This document shows positions 35,368 to 45,183 of a stretch of 56,257 nt of DNA, piece by piece. The DNA comes from Candidatus Cottocaccamicrobium excrementipullorum (GTDB taxonomy: Bacteria; Bacillota; Clostridia; Lachnospirales; Lachnospiraceae). The stretch spans positions 1-56,257 of the forward strand of contig DVFL01000025.1 of assembly GCA_018713255.1 (NCBI GenBank), written 5' to 3'. The first letter of the stretch is position 1. The number at the start of each line of letters is the position of its first letter. Made by a program: the position numbers and the translations under genes. The notes beneath the pieces were generated by a model that was not told where the DNA came from, made no database searches, and saw only the letters and a list, made by a program, of their open reading frames with translations.

Positions 35368-38300
35368 TTATTCTGGATCAAGCATCTTTAACAAATCTTC
35401 CCTGGTGAGGCTGGACAGGGAAAGGGATCCCTGAGAAATGATCTGATCTGCCAGATTCTTCTTCGCCTCCTGCAGGAAAAGAATATTTTCTTCAATGGTA
35501 TCCTTGGCAATCAGCTTAAATACCGACACCTGCTTTTCCTGACCAATACGGTGCGCCCGGTCTGTGGCCTGGTTTTGAGCCGCCACATTCCACCAGGGAT
35601 CGTAATGAATTACCATATCGGCCGCTGTTAAATTCAAGCCTGTGCCTCCTGCCTTCAGAGAAATCAAAAACACGGAAACTCCATTGTTCTGGAAAGAATC
35701 CACCATTCGAAGTCTCTCCTCCTTGGAAGTGCTTCCCGTCAGCATATAACTGCTGATCTCTTCCTTGGCAAGACGTTTTTCAATGATCTGCAGCATAGAA
35801 GTAAACTGGGAAAACAGAAGAATCTTATGGCCTCCCATCACTCCGTTTTTCACCAAATCCATACAAGTTTCCAGCTTCGCCGAATCGCCCCGGTAGTTTT
35901 CATAGCAAAGTTCAGGGTCACAGCAGATCTGGCGGAGTCTGGTCAGTTCCGCCAAAATTTGGAGTTTTTCTCCTGCAAAGCCTTCATCGCTCTGATTTTC
36001 CAGCTCAGCCTTAAGCTTCGCGGCGCTGGCCAGGTAAAGCTCCCTCTGCCGCCCTTCAAGGCGAGAATAAACCGCCGTTTCCAGTTTATCCGGAAGCTCT
36101 TTTAACACATCCTTCTTCACCCGCCGGAGAATAAAGGGACCGATCAGCCGCTTTAAGTTGGCGGCAGCTTCCCCGTCATTTTCCCGGACAATAGGGCTTT
36201 CATATACCTTCTTAAACCTGGCATAGGTAAAGAGAAAGCCCGGCATCAGATAATCAAAAATACTCCATAGTTCGCCCAGACGGTTCTCTATGGGGGTTCC
36301 GGTCAGCGCAAATCGGGTTTGGGCCTGAACAGATTTCACCGCCCTGGCACTCTGGGTAGCGGCGTTTTTAATATACTGGGCCTCATCGATTACCTGAAAA
36401 CGGAAAGACATCTGCTCATAATGATGAATATCCCGCTTTAACAGATCATAGGAAGTGATCAGAATCTGAATCCCATCCTTTTCCAAAGTCTCAAAAGCCG
36501 TCTCCCGTTCTCCGGCATTTCCTGCAATGGAACGGACCTTAAGCTCCGGAGCAAACTTTCGAAACTCATTTTCCCAGTTATATACAAGAGAAGCCGGACA
36601 GACAATGAGAGAGCGGCGGCGCCCCTCCTCCGAGGAAGAAGGTTCTTCATTCTTTCTGTATTCGTCCACAAAAAGGGAAATAATCTGCACCGTTTTCCCC
36701 AATCCCATGTCATCCGCCAGAATTCCGCCGAATCCATAAGCGTCCAGGGTTCTGAGCCATTTAAAGCCCAGCTTCTGATATCCCCGCAGCACATTCTGCA
36801 GAGAGGAAGGAACAGCAAAATCACTGTCTTCCACATCTTTCATTCCCCTGACCACAGCCTTAAACAGCTGGTCCCGGTAAAAAGCGGTTCCCCCTCCTTC
36901 TTTGAATAAACTGTCCAGAAACAAGGCCCGGTAGGCCGGAAGATGAAGTTCTCCTCCGGCAATTTCCTGGGGGGAAAGAGAAAGTCCCTGCCCCAGCCTC
37001 GCCACTGCCAGAAGACCGTCATCCTCCAGCTTTAAAAATTCTCCTGACTTAAGCCGGTAGAACTTCTTTTTCTCTTCATATGCTTTCAGAATCTTGGATC
37101 TTTCTTCCAGGGTAAGGCCTTCCATGTCCAGCTTAATCTCCAGCCAGCCCCCCTGCATGGAAACAGACGTTTTCACCTCTACCGGAGGACGTATTCTCCA
37201 CCGGCGCACGGTATCGGACACCAGAATTTCTCCCAGCTGGGCAAATTCCGCCATTCCGCTCTCCATCAAATTAAACAGAGCCTGATCGTCATCCTGAATG
37301 ACCAGTTTTTTCCCTTCCGGCTCCTTGTAGCGGAAATACCGGGAAATCACCTGGCTGATCCGGAATTCTCCCGGAACATCCCGGCAGACCGTGCGCGGAA
37401 GCGTTTCATCCTCAATGGGATGAAAGGAATACTCTCCATAGGACAGCACCGGTTCCATTTCCAGCTCTCCCGGCTTGTCTGAGGTAAAATAGAATTTCGC
37501 TTTCAGCGGAACTGACCGGTAATCCTCCCAGTTAATCTCCTGATCGTCAAAAATACAGTACGGTTCGATTTTCTGAAGAACTCTCTCATACAACAGGGGA
37601 ATGTCCTTCTGATTCACCGTTACCGTATGCATCGGACTCCGGCTCATCTCCTCAGCAAACACCCTCATGGTTCGGCTGCATTCTTCATCGCAGCAGTAAA
37701 GTTTCCTGTCATCCCCGGCATATAAATGTTTTTCCCCGAAAATCAGAAAATTCTGAGGATCGAAAGACAGAGCAATTCCATCTCTGCCCTGCTTTACCGC
37801 TTTCACCCGGAATCTGGGATTCTGCCGGCACACCTGAAGAAGCGCTTTTCCTTTTGTCCCGTTTTCCACCTCCAAGATCTGGTTTTCTACAATGGAAAAG
37901 AACCGGTCCCGATTTTCCCGGCTGAGTATCAGCTCCTTAAGAGGCGGCTGAGTATCAAAGGAAGCCCGTTTAAACTGACTGTAGTAATCTCGGTAAACGT
38001 TCACCAGTTCCGCGACGAATTCCACCAGCGGCCGGCTTTCTGGGGTAAATGCATCCAGGCTGTGATAAAAGGCAAAGGTTTTTCCATATTCCACATAAGT
38101 GCCATGGCTCATGGCCTGAGCAAAGGCCGTCAGATCCCGGACAGGATACAGCTTTTCCCGGCCCACCCGGAAATCAGCTTTGAGAAGTTTTCCCTGACCG
38201 CTGATGGAAAGCCGGGGAACAAATCTGATTTCTCCCTCCTGCCCTTCCAGCTGGATCCGGGCCACCTCCCGGTTTGTATACTCCCGAATCATGGAGCGTA

Positions 38301-38562
38301 CCTCCTGGGAAGTAAACACCAGAGCCCCCGTCCGGCTGTCCTGCTTTTTCTCTTTTTTCCGATAAGCCTGCCAGAGAGCGGCCGCATGAGGACACATCCC
38401 CTTCCAGGAATTCCCTTCCGGGCAGCTGCAGCTGTAATCCCGGACTGCATCTCCTTTGCCGTAAAGCTGCACCCGGTACTCTCTGCCGCCGTCTTCCACC
38501 AGCCCCTTTACTCCCACCTCCCCTTTCCAGAAGGTATTTACCGTAAGCTCTTTGATGTTCAA
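35368..38562 (-). CDS. SNF2-family DNA translocase with SWIM zinc finger
   Basis: This 1064-residue helicase-like ATPase has an N-terminal SWIM finger (C45, C47, C57, H59 in CSCPEGNSWKGMCPH), a long SNF2-associated domain, then the two-lobed motor: Walker A DDMGLGKT near residue 620, DEAQ box near 725, and motif VI DRAHRIGQ near 1005. Similar proteins are common in Firmicutes and resemble RapA/SNF2 translocases that remodel protein-DNA complexes. The start codon is TTG, preceded by a G-rich GGAGAGGGGGG site. It lies between a FadR-type regulator and argS on the same strand. The cellular role is not established. Confidence 0.9.
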   Translation of the reverse strand: MNIKELTVNTFWKGEVGVKGLVEDGGREYRVQLYGKGDAVRDYSCSCPEGNSWKGMCPHAAALWQAYRKKEKKQDSRTGALVFTSQEVRSMIREYTNREVARIQLEGQEGEIRFVPRLSISGQGKLLKADFRVGREKLYPVRDLTAFAQAMSHGTYVEYGKTFAFYHSLDAFTPESRPLVEFVAELVNVYRDYYSQFKRASFDTQPPLKELILSRENRDRFFSIVENQILEVENGTKGKALLQVCRQNPRFRVKAVKQGRDGIALSFDPQNFLIFGEKHLYAGDDRKLYCCDEECSRTMRVFAEEMSRSPMHTVTVNQKDIPLLYERVLQKIEPYCIFDDQEINWEDYRSVPLKAKFYFTSDKPGELEMEPVLSYGEYSFHPIEDETLPRTVCRDVPGEFRISQVISRYFRYKEPEGKKLVIQDDDQALFNLMESGMAEFAQLGEILVSDTVRRWRIRPPVEVKTSVSMQGGWLEIKLDMEGLTLEERSKILKAYEEKKKFYRLKSGEFLKLEDDGLLAVARLGQGLSLSPQEIAGGELHLPAYRALFLDSLFKEGGGTAFYRDQLFKAVVRGMKDVEDSDFAVPSSLQNVLRGYQKLGFKWLRTLDAYGFGGILADDMGLGKTVQIISLFVDEYRKNEEPSSSEEGRRRSLIVCPASLVYNWENEFRKFAPELKVRSIAGNAGERETAFETLEKDGIQILITSYDLLKRDIHHYEQMSFRFQVIDEAQYIKNAATQSARAVKSVQAQTRFALTGTPIENRLGELWSIFDYLMPGFLFTYARFKKVYESPIVRENDGEAAANLKRLIGPFILRRVKKDVLKELPDKLETAVYSRLEGRQRELYLASAAKLKAELENQSDEGFAGEKLQILAELTRLRQICCDPELCYENYRGDSAKLETCMDLVKNGVMGGHKILLFSQFTSMLQIIEKRLAKEEISSYMLTGSTSKEERLRMVDSFQNNGVSVFLISLKAGGTGLNLTAADMVIHYDPWWNVAAQNQATDRAHRIGQEKQVSVFKLIAKDTIEENILFLQEAKKNLADQIISQGSLSLSSLTREDLLKMLDPE

Positions 38563-38630
38563 TCAGGTCCCCCCTCTCCATCCGTTCCTCAGCCTCGTCC
38601 TGAAGTCACCCTTCTCCCTGCTCTGTTGTT

Positions 38631-40460
38631 CTACATCCGTTCCGGAGCCTCAAATCCCAGAACATGAATACATTGATTCAGCACATCTTTAGTAAGACTG
38701 ATCAGGCCAATATATCCTGCCTGCTTTTCCTTATCCTCCTCTGCCAGAATCTTTGTGTCATGATAAAACCGGTTAAAGTCATTGGACAGCTCATAAATAT
38801 ACTGGCAGATTTTATGGGGAGCAAGCTCCGCGAAAGCATTCTCCATCACATCGTTATACCGGCTGATCTTCAGCATCAGCGCTTTCTCTCCCTCAGAAGA
38901 AGGCGGAAGAATCTTCGGGCTGCTCTCTCCTCCCTGTTCACGGTATTTATTTAAAATAGAGGTAATTCGCACAATGGTGTATAAAATATAGGGACCTGTA
39001 TTGCCTTCGAAAGAAATAAACCGATCGACGTCAAAAACGTAGTCTTTCGCCGCCTGATTGGAAAGGTCTCCATATTTTAAGGCAGCCAGTCCCACAATCT
39101 CCGCCGTCTTTTTCGCTTCTTCACTGGAAACCGTGCGGTTTTCCATAATCCGATCATAGACAGCCTGATTAATGTCGTCGATCAGATTTTCCAGGCGCAT
39201 CACGCCGCCGTCCCTGGTCTTAAATGGCTTGCCGTCTTTTCCATTCATGGTGCCGAAGCCTAAAAACTTCATGGAAACCTCAGGACGGACGAAGCCTGCC
39301 TTCCTGGCCACTCTGAACACCTGCGTAAAATGAAGTTCCTGGCGCTTGTCTGCAATATAAATATAGGTATCCGGCTTGTAATCCTTCTCCCGCTCAATAA
39401 TCGTTCCCAGATCTGAGGTGGCATAAAGCGCCGCTCCGTCAGATTTCCGCACAATACAAGGCGGAAGCTCCTTGGGATCGCTTTCCTCGGCAATATCCAC
39501 CACCAATGCTCCCTGGCTCTCATAAGCCAGTCCCTTCTCCTCTAATTCACGGATCAAATCGTCAATATAAGGCTGGGCATCGCTCTCTCCCTTCCACAGG
39601 TCGAAGTAAACCTGAAGCCGTCCGTAATTCTTTTTCAGGTCTGCAACTGACAGATTCATAATATGCTTCCAAATGGCCCGGTAGGGTTGATATCCCTCCT
39701 GGAGTCTGCGGGTAGCCAGATGAGCCCGCTCTGCAAACGCCTTGGAAGCCTGCTCCTTCTTCTCAATTTCTTCCTCGCTCATTCCCTGAGCTCTCGCCTC
39801 TTCCGGCTTGAACTTGGATTTTTTGCTGGCGCAGGGGTAGATCTCTTCCAGCTCACTTAAGGTAAAGGGCGCTTCCTTCGGATACTCTCCGGTGAAAGCA
39901 GGATCAAAGTAAGGAAGATCCGGCTTTCTGTCCCGCAGTTCTTCAATAATCAGGCCCATCTGAAGGCCGAAATCTCCCAGGTGCACATCGCCGATCATAT
40001 GGTGGCCCATGGCCTTTCCCATCCGCTTAATGCACTCGCCGATTACCGCTGAACGCAGGTGGCCTACATGGAGAGGCTTGGCCACATTAGCTCCGCCGTA
40101 ATCCACCATAATCGTCTTAGGCTGCAGGCAAAGGTCTAAGCCTAACCGTTCCTGGTCATCAGCCATCTCTTTTAAATAATCGGCCAAAAACTTCTCACTT
40201 AGACGAAGATTAATAAAGCCTGGCATTACTGCCTGACATAAAGAAAACATACTTCCCCCGGACAATTCCTCCACCACCTGGCTGGCAATGTCAATGGGTT
40301 TCTTCCGGTAAGCTTTGGCCGCTGCCATGGCTCCGTTGCACTGGTATTCACACAAATCCGGGCGGTTGGAAAGCACTGCCTTTCCGTATGATGCATCATA
40401 ACCGCAGGCTGAGAACGCCTGCTTCAACTCTCCTTCAATGATGGACAGGATTTTTTTCAT
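38631..40460 (-). CDS. argS: Arginyl-tRNA synthetase
   Basis: This 609-residue class I aminoacyl-tRNA synthetase charges tRNA-Arg. The N-terminal Add-1 domain is followed by the HIGH motif (PLHVGHLRS, near residue 133), the KMSK-region variant (MKFLGFGTMNGKDGKPFKTR, near 395) and the C-terminal anticodon-binding helices ending HVLGFEAPERM. AAAGGAG precedes the ATG. It has its own promoter immediately downstream of the efp terminator. About 68 nt separate it from the SNF2 gene that follows. Confidence 0.96.
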   Translation of the reverse strand: MKKILSIIEGELKQAFSACGYDASYGKAVLSNRPDLCEYQCNGAMAAAKAYRKKPIDIASQVVEELSGGSMFSLCQAVMPGFINLRLSEKFLADYLKEMADDQERLGLDLCLQPKTIMVDYGGANVAKPLHVGHLRSAVIGECIKRMGKAMGHHMIGDVHLGDFGLQMGLIIEELRDRKPDLPYFDPAFTGEYPKEAPFTLSELEEIYPCASKKSKFKPEEARAQGMSEEEIEKKEQASKAFAERAHLATRRLQEGYQPYRAIWKHIMNLSVADLKKNYGRLQVYFDLWKGESDAQPYIDDLIRELEEKGLAYESQGALVVDIAEESDPKELPPCIVRKSDGAALYATSDLGTIIEREKDYKPDTYIYIADKRQELHFTQVFRVARKAGFVRPEVSMKFLGFGTMNGKDGKPFKTRDGGVMRLENLIDDINQAVYDRIMENRTVSSEEAKKTAEIVGLAALKYGDLSNQAAKDYVFDVDRFISFEGNTGPYILYTIVRITSILNKYREQGGESSPKILPPSSEGEKALMLKISRYNDVMENAFAELAPHKICQYIYELSNDFNRFYHDTKILAEEDKEKQAGYIGLISLTKDVLNQCIHVLGFEAPERM

Positions 40461-40506
40461 AGGAATCTCCTTTTTATAAACTATTCAAACTTGACGCTGA
40501 CTATTT

Positions 40507-40535
40507 ATTATACCTGATTTTTCCGCAAAAAACAA
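40507..40535 (-). promoter_or_regulatory. argS promoter
   Basis: On the minus strand TTGTTT (40535-40530), a 17-bp spacer and TATAAT (40512-40507). The -35 overlaps the T-run of the efp terminator. Confidence 0.65.
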
Positions 40536-40562
40536 GGACTGCGCCAGATCTGCGCAGTCCTT
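40534..40562 (-). terminator. efp terminator
   Basis: AAGGACTGCGC and GCGCAGTCCTT form an 11-bp perfect stem; on the minus strand it runs into TTGTTTTTT. Confidence 0.92.
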
Positions 40563-40605
40563 TTCTTGCCTAAATAATACTGTTCAATAAAGAAATAAGC
40601 TTTCC

Positions 40606-41163
40606 TTAGGCTCTTCCCAGATACTCACTGGTTCTGGTATCGATTTTAATCTTATCACCAATGTTGATAAACAGGGGAACAGAAACCTGAGCTCCAGTCT
40701 CCACAATAGCCGGTTTGGAAGCGCCAGTAGCGGTATCGCCCTTAAAGCCTGGCTCAGTCTCAGTTACCTCAAGCTCTACAAACAGAGGAGGTTCAATGGA
40801 GAACACGCTGCCGTTATATGAGCAGACCTTAACCATCTCATTCTCCTTAACGAACTTTAAGGCATCACCTACCAGATCAGAATTTAAAGCGATCTGGTCG
40901 AAGGTCTCAACATTCATGAAATTGTATAAATCTCCGTCAGAGTACAGATACTGCATGTCTACACGGTCAATTCTGGCTGCGGGGAACTTCTCGGTAGGAC
41001 GGAAAGTTCTTTCTACCACACCGCCGTTGATTACATTTTTTAACTTGGTGCGAACGAATGCAGCGCCCTTTCCAGGTTTTACGTGCTGGAACTCCAGAAT
41101 CTGAACAACCTGTCCGTCGATTTCCAGGGTAATGCCGTTTCTAAAATCTCCTGCTGATATCAT
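40606..41163 (-). CDS. efp: Translation elongation factor P
   Basis: This 185-residue protein has the KOW-like N-domain and two OB domains of EF-P, which relieves ribosome stalling at proline runs. The loop that carries the modified residue is visible as [15 protein letters not shown], with Lys at the tip (K32). TAAGGAGG lies before the ATG. It has its own promoter and terminator, so it is monocistronic, although the neighbours aroD, yqeG and nrdR run in the same direction. Confidence 0.97.
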   Translation of the reverse strand: MISAGDFRNGITLEIDGQVVQILEFQHVKPGKGAAFVRTKLKNVINGGVVERTFRPTEKFPAARIDRVDMQYLYSDGDLYNFMNVETFDQIALNSDLVGDALKFVKENEMVKVCSYNGSVFSIEPPLFVELEVTETEPGFKGDTATGASKPAIVETGAQVSVPLFINIGDKIKIDTRTSEYLGRA

Positions 41164-41207
41164 AAAGATATTCCTCCTTAAAATACGTACAACTCACTAT
41201 CTTTTAT

Positions 41208-41236
41208 ATTCTATACGATATTCTGTGCATTTTCAA
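41208..41236 (-). promoter_or_regulatory. efp promoter
   Basis: On the minus strand TTGAAA (41236-41231), a 17-bp spacer and TAGAAT (41213-41208), about 45 nt before the efp ATG. Confidence 0.72.
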
Positions 41237-41283
41237 CTGTTTTTTTCTCGAAAATTGCCGCTTTCCAGGCGAAAGGGGCTTTC

Positions 41284-42072
41284 TCATCTTTCGGTCATGG
41301 TCCGATGAACGATTTCCAGGATCTGAGAAAGCTCTCTGGCATCCATCTGTCCTGGGGCTGAAGCCGTCTGGCTGCAGCCAAAGGTCATACAGGAACCGAA
41401 GGTTTCTCCAGCCAGACGGCTGATAATTCCCGTTCCGCCCATGGACATGGTAATTAACGGCCGGCCCGACAGATTATTCCGCATTTTCACCGTAGCCTGG
41501 AGAAGGGCAAGCACATCTTCCGGGCTCCAGGGAGTTACTGCCAGTTTCAGAATATCTCCGCCCCGCTCTTCCATGGCTGCCAGCCTTGCCGTCATCTCTT
41601 CCAGTGGCGGCGTCTTGGTAAAATCGTGGCTGGAGAGAATCACCTTGATTCCCTGGCTGTGCGCCCGGCTAATTAAGGTATCGGTAACCTGCTGCCCTGC
41701 GAAAAATTCAACGTCCACCAGGTCTGCCTGTCCCCCGGCAATCGCCGTTTGAATCAGCGAAAGATAAGCCTCCTGGGGAAAACTGGCCGCTCCGCCTTCT
41801 CCCCTGGTGCGCACAGTAAAAATAATCGGCATCCGATCTCCCAAAATCTGACGAAGAACGGTGAGGCCTTCACTTACCGCCTCCTCCGCTTCCTGAAGGC
41901 CAGATACCTTTTCGTACCAGTCCGCCCTCCATTCCACCAGATCTGCCGGCAGGTGCAGCAGCTCATTGGCCGCCTCAATCAATTCTTTATCATCTTTTGC
42001 CACAATGGGAACGCAGATTTTCGGTCTTCCTTCCCCCAAGACTACGTTTCTTACTTTAACGGGAGCCGTCAT
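41284..42072 (-). CDS. aroD: 3-dehydroquinate dehydratase, type I
   Basis: This 262-residue shikimate-pathway enzyme converts 3-dehydroquinate to 3-dehydroshikimate by a Schiff base mechanism. The catalytic Lys lies in GDILKLAVTP (near 175) and the catalytic His in VILSSHDF (near 149); the N-terminal EWRADWYE segment and C-terminal GQMDARELSQIL are typical. AAGGAGAA precedes ATG. It begins about 20 nt after yqeG and is likely co-transcribed with it. Confidence 0.95.
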   Translation of the reverse strand: MTAPVKVRNVVLGEGRPKICVPIVAKDDKELIEAANELLHLPADLVEWRADWYEKVSGLQEAEEAVSEGLTVLRQILGDRMPIIFTVRTRGEGGAASFPQEAYLSLIQTAIAGGQADLVDVEFFAGQQVTDTLISRAHSQGIKVILSSHDFTKTPPLEEMTARLAAMEERGGDILKLAVTPWSPEDVLALLQATVKMRNNLSGRPLITMSMGGTGIISRLAGETFGSCMTFGCSQTASAPGQMDARELSQILEIVHRTMTER

Positions 42073-42091
42073 ACTCTATTCTCCTTCCTCC

Positions 42092-42619
42092 TTATTTTTT
42101 CGAAAAGCTTATGGGCTGCCCAGGATGACTCCTCTGATAGGCTCGGAGTACAGGACGCTCCAAATACCGTTTCAAAACAATCTGGATCTCCTCTTTCGGA
42201 TTCATGGGGCTGACCAAAATACTGTAAATTCCAGTCCGTCTGGCTCCCCAGATATCGGTAAACAGCTGATCCCCCATGGCTGCCGTACTTTCCGGCGCCG
42301 TTCCCATAAGGGACATCGCTTTCCGATATCCGCCGGTTCTGGGCTTTCCTCCTTTAAATACATAATAAGACCCTACTGCCTGGGCAAAAGCCTTTACCCT
42401 GGGTTCTTTATTATTCGAAAGAAGACAGGTTTTCAGCCCCAGCTCCCGGAAACGGCGAAATAAATTGACCGCCTTTTCATCTGCCGGCGCATCATGAAAA
42501 GCCAGGGTATTATCCACATCAAAAATCAGGCCCTTTATCCCATGGCTTAAAAGCGCCTCATAGGGAAAATCATAGGCGCTGTCCACCCACAAATCGGGAT
42601 AAAACTGTTCCAGTATCAT
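42092..42619 (-). CDS. yqeG: YqeG-family HAD phosphatase (IIIA)
   Basis: This 175-residue HAD-superfamily protein has motif I FDVDNTLAFHD, motif II LLSNNKEPR, Lys in KPRTGGYRKAM, and motif III/IV MGDQLFTDIWGARR. The YqeG group is conserved in Firmicutes; a phosphatidylglycerophosphate phosphatase activity is suggested for relatives. It lies between nrdR and aroD with about 20-25 nt gaps, one probable operon. AAGGAGTT precedes the ATG. Confidence 0.9.
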   Translation of the reverse strand: MILEQFYPDLWVDSAYDFPYEALLSHGIKGLIFDVDNTLAFHDAPADEKAVNLFRRFRELGLKTCLLSNNKEPRVKAFAQAVGSYYVFKGGKPRTGGYRKAMSLMGTAPESTAAMGDQLFTDIWGARRTGIYSILVSPMNPKEEIQIVLKRYLERPVLRAYQRSHPGQPISFSKK

Positions 42620-42643
42620 CGCGCAACTCCTTGCCTGTTTACC

Positions 42644-43096
42644 TTATTTTTTCAGCAGCTTGCCAATTTCTTCGATGAAAGTATTCACATCTTTAAATTC
42701 CCGGTATACTGAGGCAAACCGCACATAAGCCACTTCATCAAGCGTCTGAAGTTTTTTCATGACCAATTCGCCGATCACTGAGGTGGGAACTTCCTTTTCT
42801 TCCATATTAAAGATCTGATTCTCAATCTCATCAATTACCGCCTTAATCTGCTGGGAAGATACGGGACGCTTGTGACAGGAATGAAGAATGCCTGCCTCGA
42901 TCTTAGAGCGGTCATAAACCTCCCTGGAATTATCCTTCTTAATCACCATTAAAGGCATGGTCTCCAGCTTTTCGTAGGTGGTAAACCGCTTTCCGCAGGC
43001 CTCACATTGGCGTCTGCGGCGAATGGAACTGTTGTCATCCGCTGGTCTGGAATCAATTACCTTAGTATCTGCTGCATTACAATACGGGCATTTCAC
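42644..43096 (-). CDS. nrdR: Ribonucleotide reductase repressor NrdR
   Basis: This protein of 150 residues has an N-terminal zinc ribbon (CPYCNAADTKVIDSRP then CEACGKRF) and an ATP-cone domain (VIKKDNSREVYDRSKIEAGI), the standard NrdR layout. It represses ribonucleotide reductase genes in response to dATP/ATP. The start used is GTG at 43096 (product MKCPYC, typical of the family), 7 nt after GGAGG; the ATG at 43102 touches that site. No nrd gene is in the window. Confidence 0.95.
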   Translation of the reverse strand: MKCPYCNAADTKVIDSRPADDNSSIRRRRQCEACGKRFTTYEKLETMPLMVIKKDNSREVYDRSKIEAGILHSCHKRPVSSQQIKAVIDEIENQIFNMEEKEVPTSVIGELVMKKLQTLDEVAYVRFASVYREFKDVNTFIEEIGKLLKK

Positions 43097-43175
43097 GAGC
43101 ATCCCTCCTTTTTATGGATTGTCTTTCATTCATTTTACCTTAGGAGACAATGTTTCGCAAGCAATTTTTCCCAAT

Positions 43176-43436
43176 TTACAGCCCGCATTTGCCGGTTACC
43201 TCTTTTTCATCTACGTCCACCAGAATGATATCCGGCCCAATCTGCTTAATACACCGGTAGGGAATCACATACTCCTTTTCCCGGCCTAAAAATCCGCAGA
43301 TCGTGGCCGGTCCCGGCACGATAATGGCAAGAATACACCCTTTTTCCAGATCAAAATCCACATCTCCCACATATCCCAGTCTGCGGCAGCTGCGGATATT
43401 AATCACTTCCCTGCACTTAATCTCGCAGATCCGCAT
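43176..43436 (-). CDS. YlmC/YmxH-family PRC-barrel protein
   Basis: This protein of 86 residues has the PRC-barrel pattern CREVINIRSCRRLGYVGDVDFD and ends EVTGKCGL; the two parts are CREVINIRSCRR and LGYVGDVDFDL. YlmC/YmxH proteins are conserved in spore-forming Clostridia and Bacilli; the function is unclear although some are linked to sporulation. The start used is the ATG of MRICEIKC after GAGGG; an upstream frame opens at 43505. It precedes nrdR in the same direction with a gap of about 80 nt. Confidence 0.87.
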   Translation of the reverse strand: MRICEIKCREVINIRSCRRLGYVGDVDFDLEKGCILAIIVPGPATICGFLGREKEYVIPYRCIKQIGPDIILVDVDEKEVTGKCGL

Positions 43437-43503
43437 GATTCCCTCTTCTTCCTTCTTTGTTGTAACCAGTATATGCCAAAGGCTTTTCTCCTGTGCATTT
43501 TGC

Positions 43504-43541
43504 AAAAAAAGGCGGCAAAGCCATCAGCCTGCCGCCTCTTT
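43504..43541 (-). terminator. Terminator of metNIQ
   Basis: GGCGGCA and TGCCGCC pair, and on the minus strand TTTTTTT follows. It lies 25 nt after the metQ stop. Confidence 0.9.
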
Positions 43542-43565
43542 TCTTATATTGTTTACCAGTTCTTC

Positions 43566-44474
43566 TTAATCCTCAATGGGAACAACCGCACCCTGATAGG
43601 TAGTTTCGATGAAGGCCTTGATCTCATCACTCTTTAATACTTCAATCAGCGCCTGGATGGATTCTTTGTTCTCATCCCCTTCTCTTACCGCCACCACATT
43701 GGGGTAATTCTGAACAGCCAGAGAATCCTGGGATTCAACTGCAAGGGCATCAGCAACCTTTAACCCTGCATCAATAGCATAGTTTCCATTGATGACTGCA
43801 ATATCTACATCATTGATGGAACGGGGAATCTGAGCCGCTTCAATCTCAACAATTTCCAGATTCTTAGGATTGTCCACGATATCGTTTTTCGTGGCAGTCA
43901 GTCCTGCTCCATCTGCCAGAGTAATCAGCCCCTGATCCTGCAGGAGCAGAAGCGCTCTTGCTTCATTCGTTACATCGTTGGGAACTGCCACGCTGGCGCC
44001 ATCTGCCAGAGACTCCAGATCTGCTGTCTTTCCAGCATAAATGCCGAAGGGCTCATAGTGGATTGCTCCTGCACTCACCAGATGGGTTCCGTGCTGCTCG
44101 TTAAAATCATTCAGATAAGTCAGATGCTGGAAATAGTTTGCATCCAATTCTCCTGACTCCAGCGCATTGTTGGGCTGGATGTAATCGGTGTATTCTTTGA
44201 TCTGCAGATCATAGCCTTTTTCTTTCATCGCCTCCTGAGCCGCTGCAAGAATCTCCGCATGGGGAGCAGGGCTTGCACCTACAATCAAAGTTTCCAGCTC
44301 TCCGCTTGCCGCCTCTTCTGTGGACTCATCAGCAGCTTCTGCCGTCTCAGTCTCTGCTGATGACTCCGCTGCCGTGCTTTCGCTGGTGTTGGTCTCCGTC
44401 TGAGAACCGCCGCAGCCTGCCAGGGCAAATGCCGTCAGAGAGGCTGCCAGGAAAATGCCTAATCTTTTTTTCAT
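43566..44474 (-). CDS. metQ: Methionine ABC transporter substrate-binding lipoprotein
   Basis: This protein of 302 residues has a lipoprotein signal peptide with lipobox LAGCGG (lipid Cys near residue 20), a Glu/Ser/Thr-rich linker, and a periplasmic-binding fold of the NlpA/MetQ family (TLIVGASPAPHAEILAAAQ in two parts, then YIQPNNALESGELDANYFQH). It captures methionine or related compounds outside the cell. The start used is the ATG of MKKRLGIF, after GAGGAGG; the frame is open to 44492. It is the third gene of the metNIQ operon and is followed by the terminator. Confidence 0.95.
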   Translation of the reverse strand: MKKRLGIFLAASLTAFALAGCGGSQTETNTSESTAAESSAETETAEAADESTEEAASGELETLIVGASPAPHAEILAAAQEAMKEKGYDLQIKEYTDYIQPNNALESGELDANYFQHLTYLNDFNEQHGTHLVSAGAIHYEPFGIYAGKTADLESLADGASVAVPNDVTNEARALLLLQDQGLITLADGAGLTATKNDIVDNPKNLEIVEIEAAQIPRSINDVDIAVINGNYAIDAGLKVADALAVESQDSLAVQNYPNVVAVREGDENKESIQALIEVLKSDEIKAFIETTYQGAVVPIED

Positions 44475-44517
44475 GTTGTACTTCCTCCTCATTTCTATGA
44501 TTTCAGCAAGCCGGTTC

Positions 44518-45183
44518 CTAACGGATCCGCTTGTCGCTGACTTTGGATAGCTTCATCCAGGTTTCCTGGATAATCTGAACGATCACCACCAGAATAATCA
44601 CCGTCACGAACATCATGTCGGTTTCATACCGGTAATAACCATAGTTAATGGCGATAGCGCCTAATCCGCCGCCGCCTACAAAACCGGCCATAGCAGAATA
44701 TCCTAACACTGTGGTGATGGAAATAGCCGCTCCCACCAGAAGGCTTGGCTTAGCCTCTGGAAGCAGAACTTTCCAGATAATCTGCCAGGTCGTGGCTCCC
44801 ATAGACTGGGCCGCCTCGATTACGCCGGCGTCCACCTCTTTAAAGGAGGACTCCACCATTCGGGCAATATAGGGAGCTGCTGCCGCAACCAGCGGCGGAA
44901 TCACCGCTTTTGCCCCCAGAGTAGTGCCTACAATAGCCCTGGTCACAGGAATCATCATAATCAACAAAATCATAAAGGGGACAGACCGAAGCAGATTAAT
45001 GATTAACCCCAGTATTTTCTGGAGCACCGGAAAAGGTTTGATTCCATCTGCATCTGTCACCACCAGAATAATTCCTAAGGGAATACCGATCACATAAGCC
45101 AGAAAAGAAGACACAAAGGTCATCAGCAATGTCTCCCAGATTCCCTGCTTCAGCATATCTAAGGTAGCCGCATCCCAAACCAT
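44518..45183 (-). CDS. metI: Methionine ABC transporter permease
   Basis: This 221-residue inner membrane protein has five to six hydrophobic segments and the EAA loop (EAAQSMGATTWQIIWKVLLP) that contacts the ATPase. It begins at the nucleotide after the metN stop codon, with GAGGTAAG inside metN as the ribosome site, so translation is coupled. It forms the channel of the MetNIQ importer. Confidence 0.95.
   Translation of the reverse strand: MVWDAATLDMLKQGIWETLLMTFVSSFLAYVIGIPLGIILVVTDADGIKPFPVLQKILGLIINLLRSVPFMILLIMMIPVTRAIVGTTLGAKAVIPPLVAAAAPYIARMVESSFKEVDAGVIEAAQSMGATTWQIIWKVLLPEAKPSLLVGAAISITTVLGYSAMAGFVGGGGLGAIAINYGYYRYETDMMFVTVIILVVIVQIIQETWMKLSKVSDKRIR

Noticed and set aside
37726-38667. 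313-residue open frame opposite the SNF2 gene
   Set aside because: Antisense shadow of the SWIM/SNF2-associated region.
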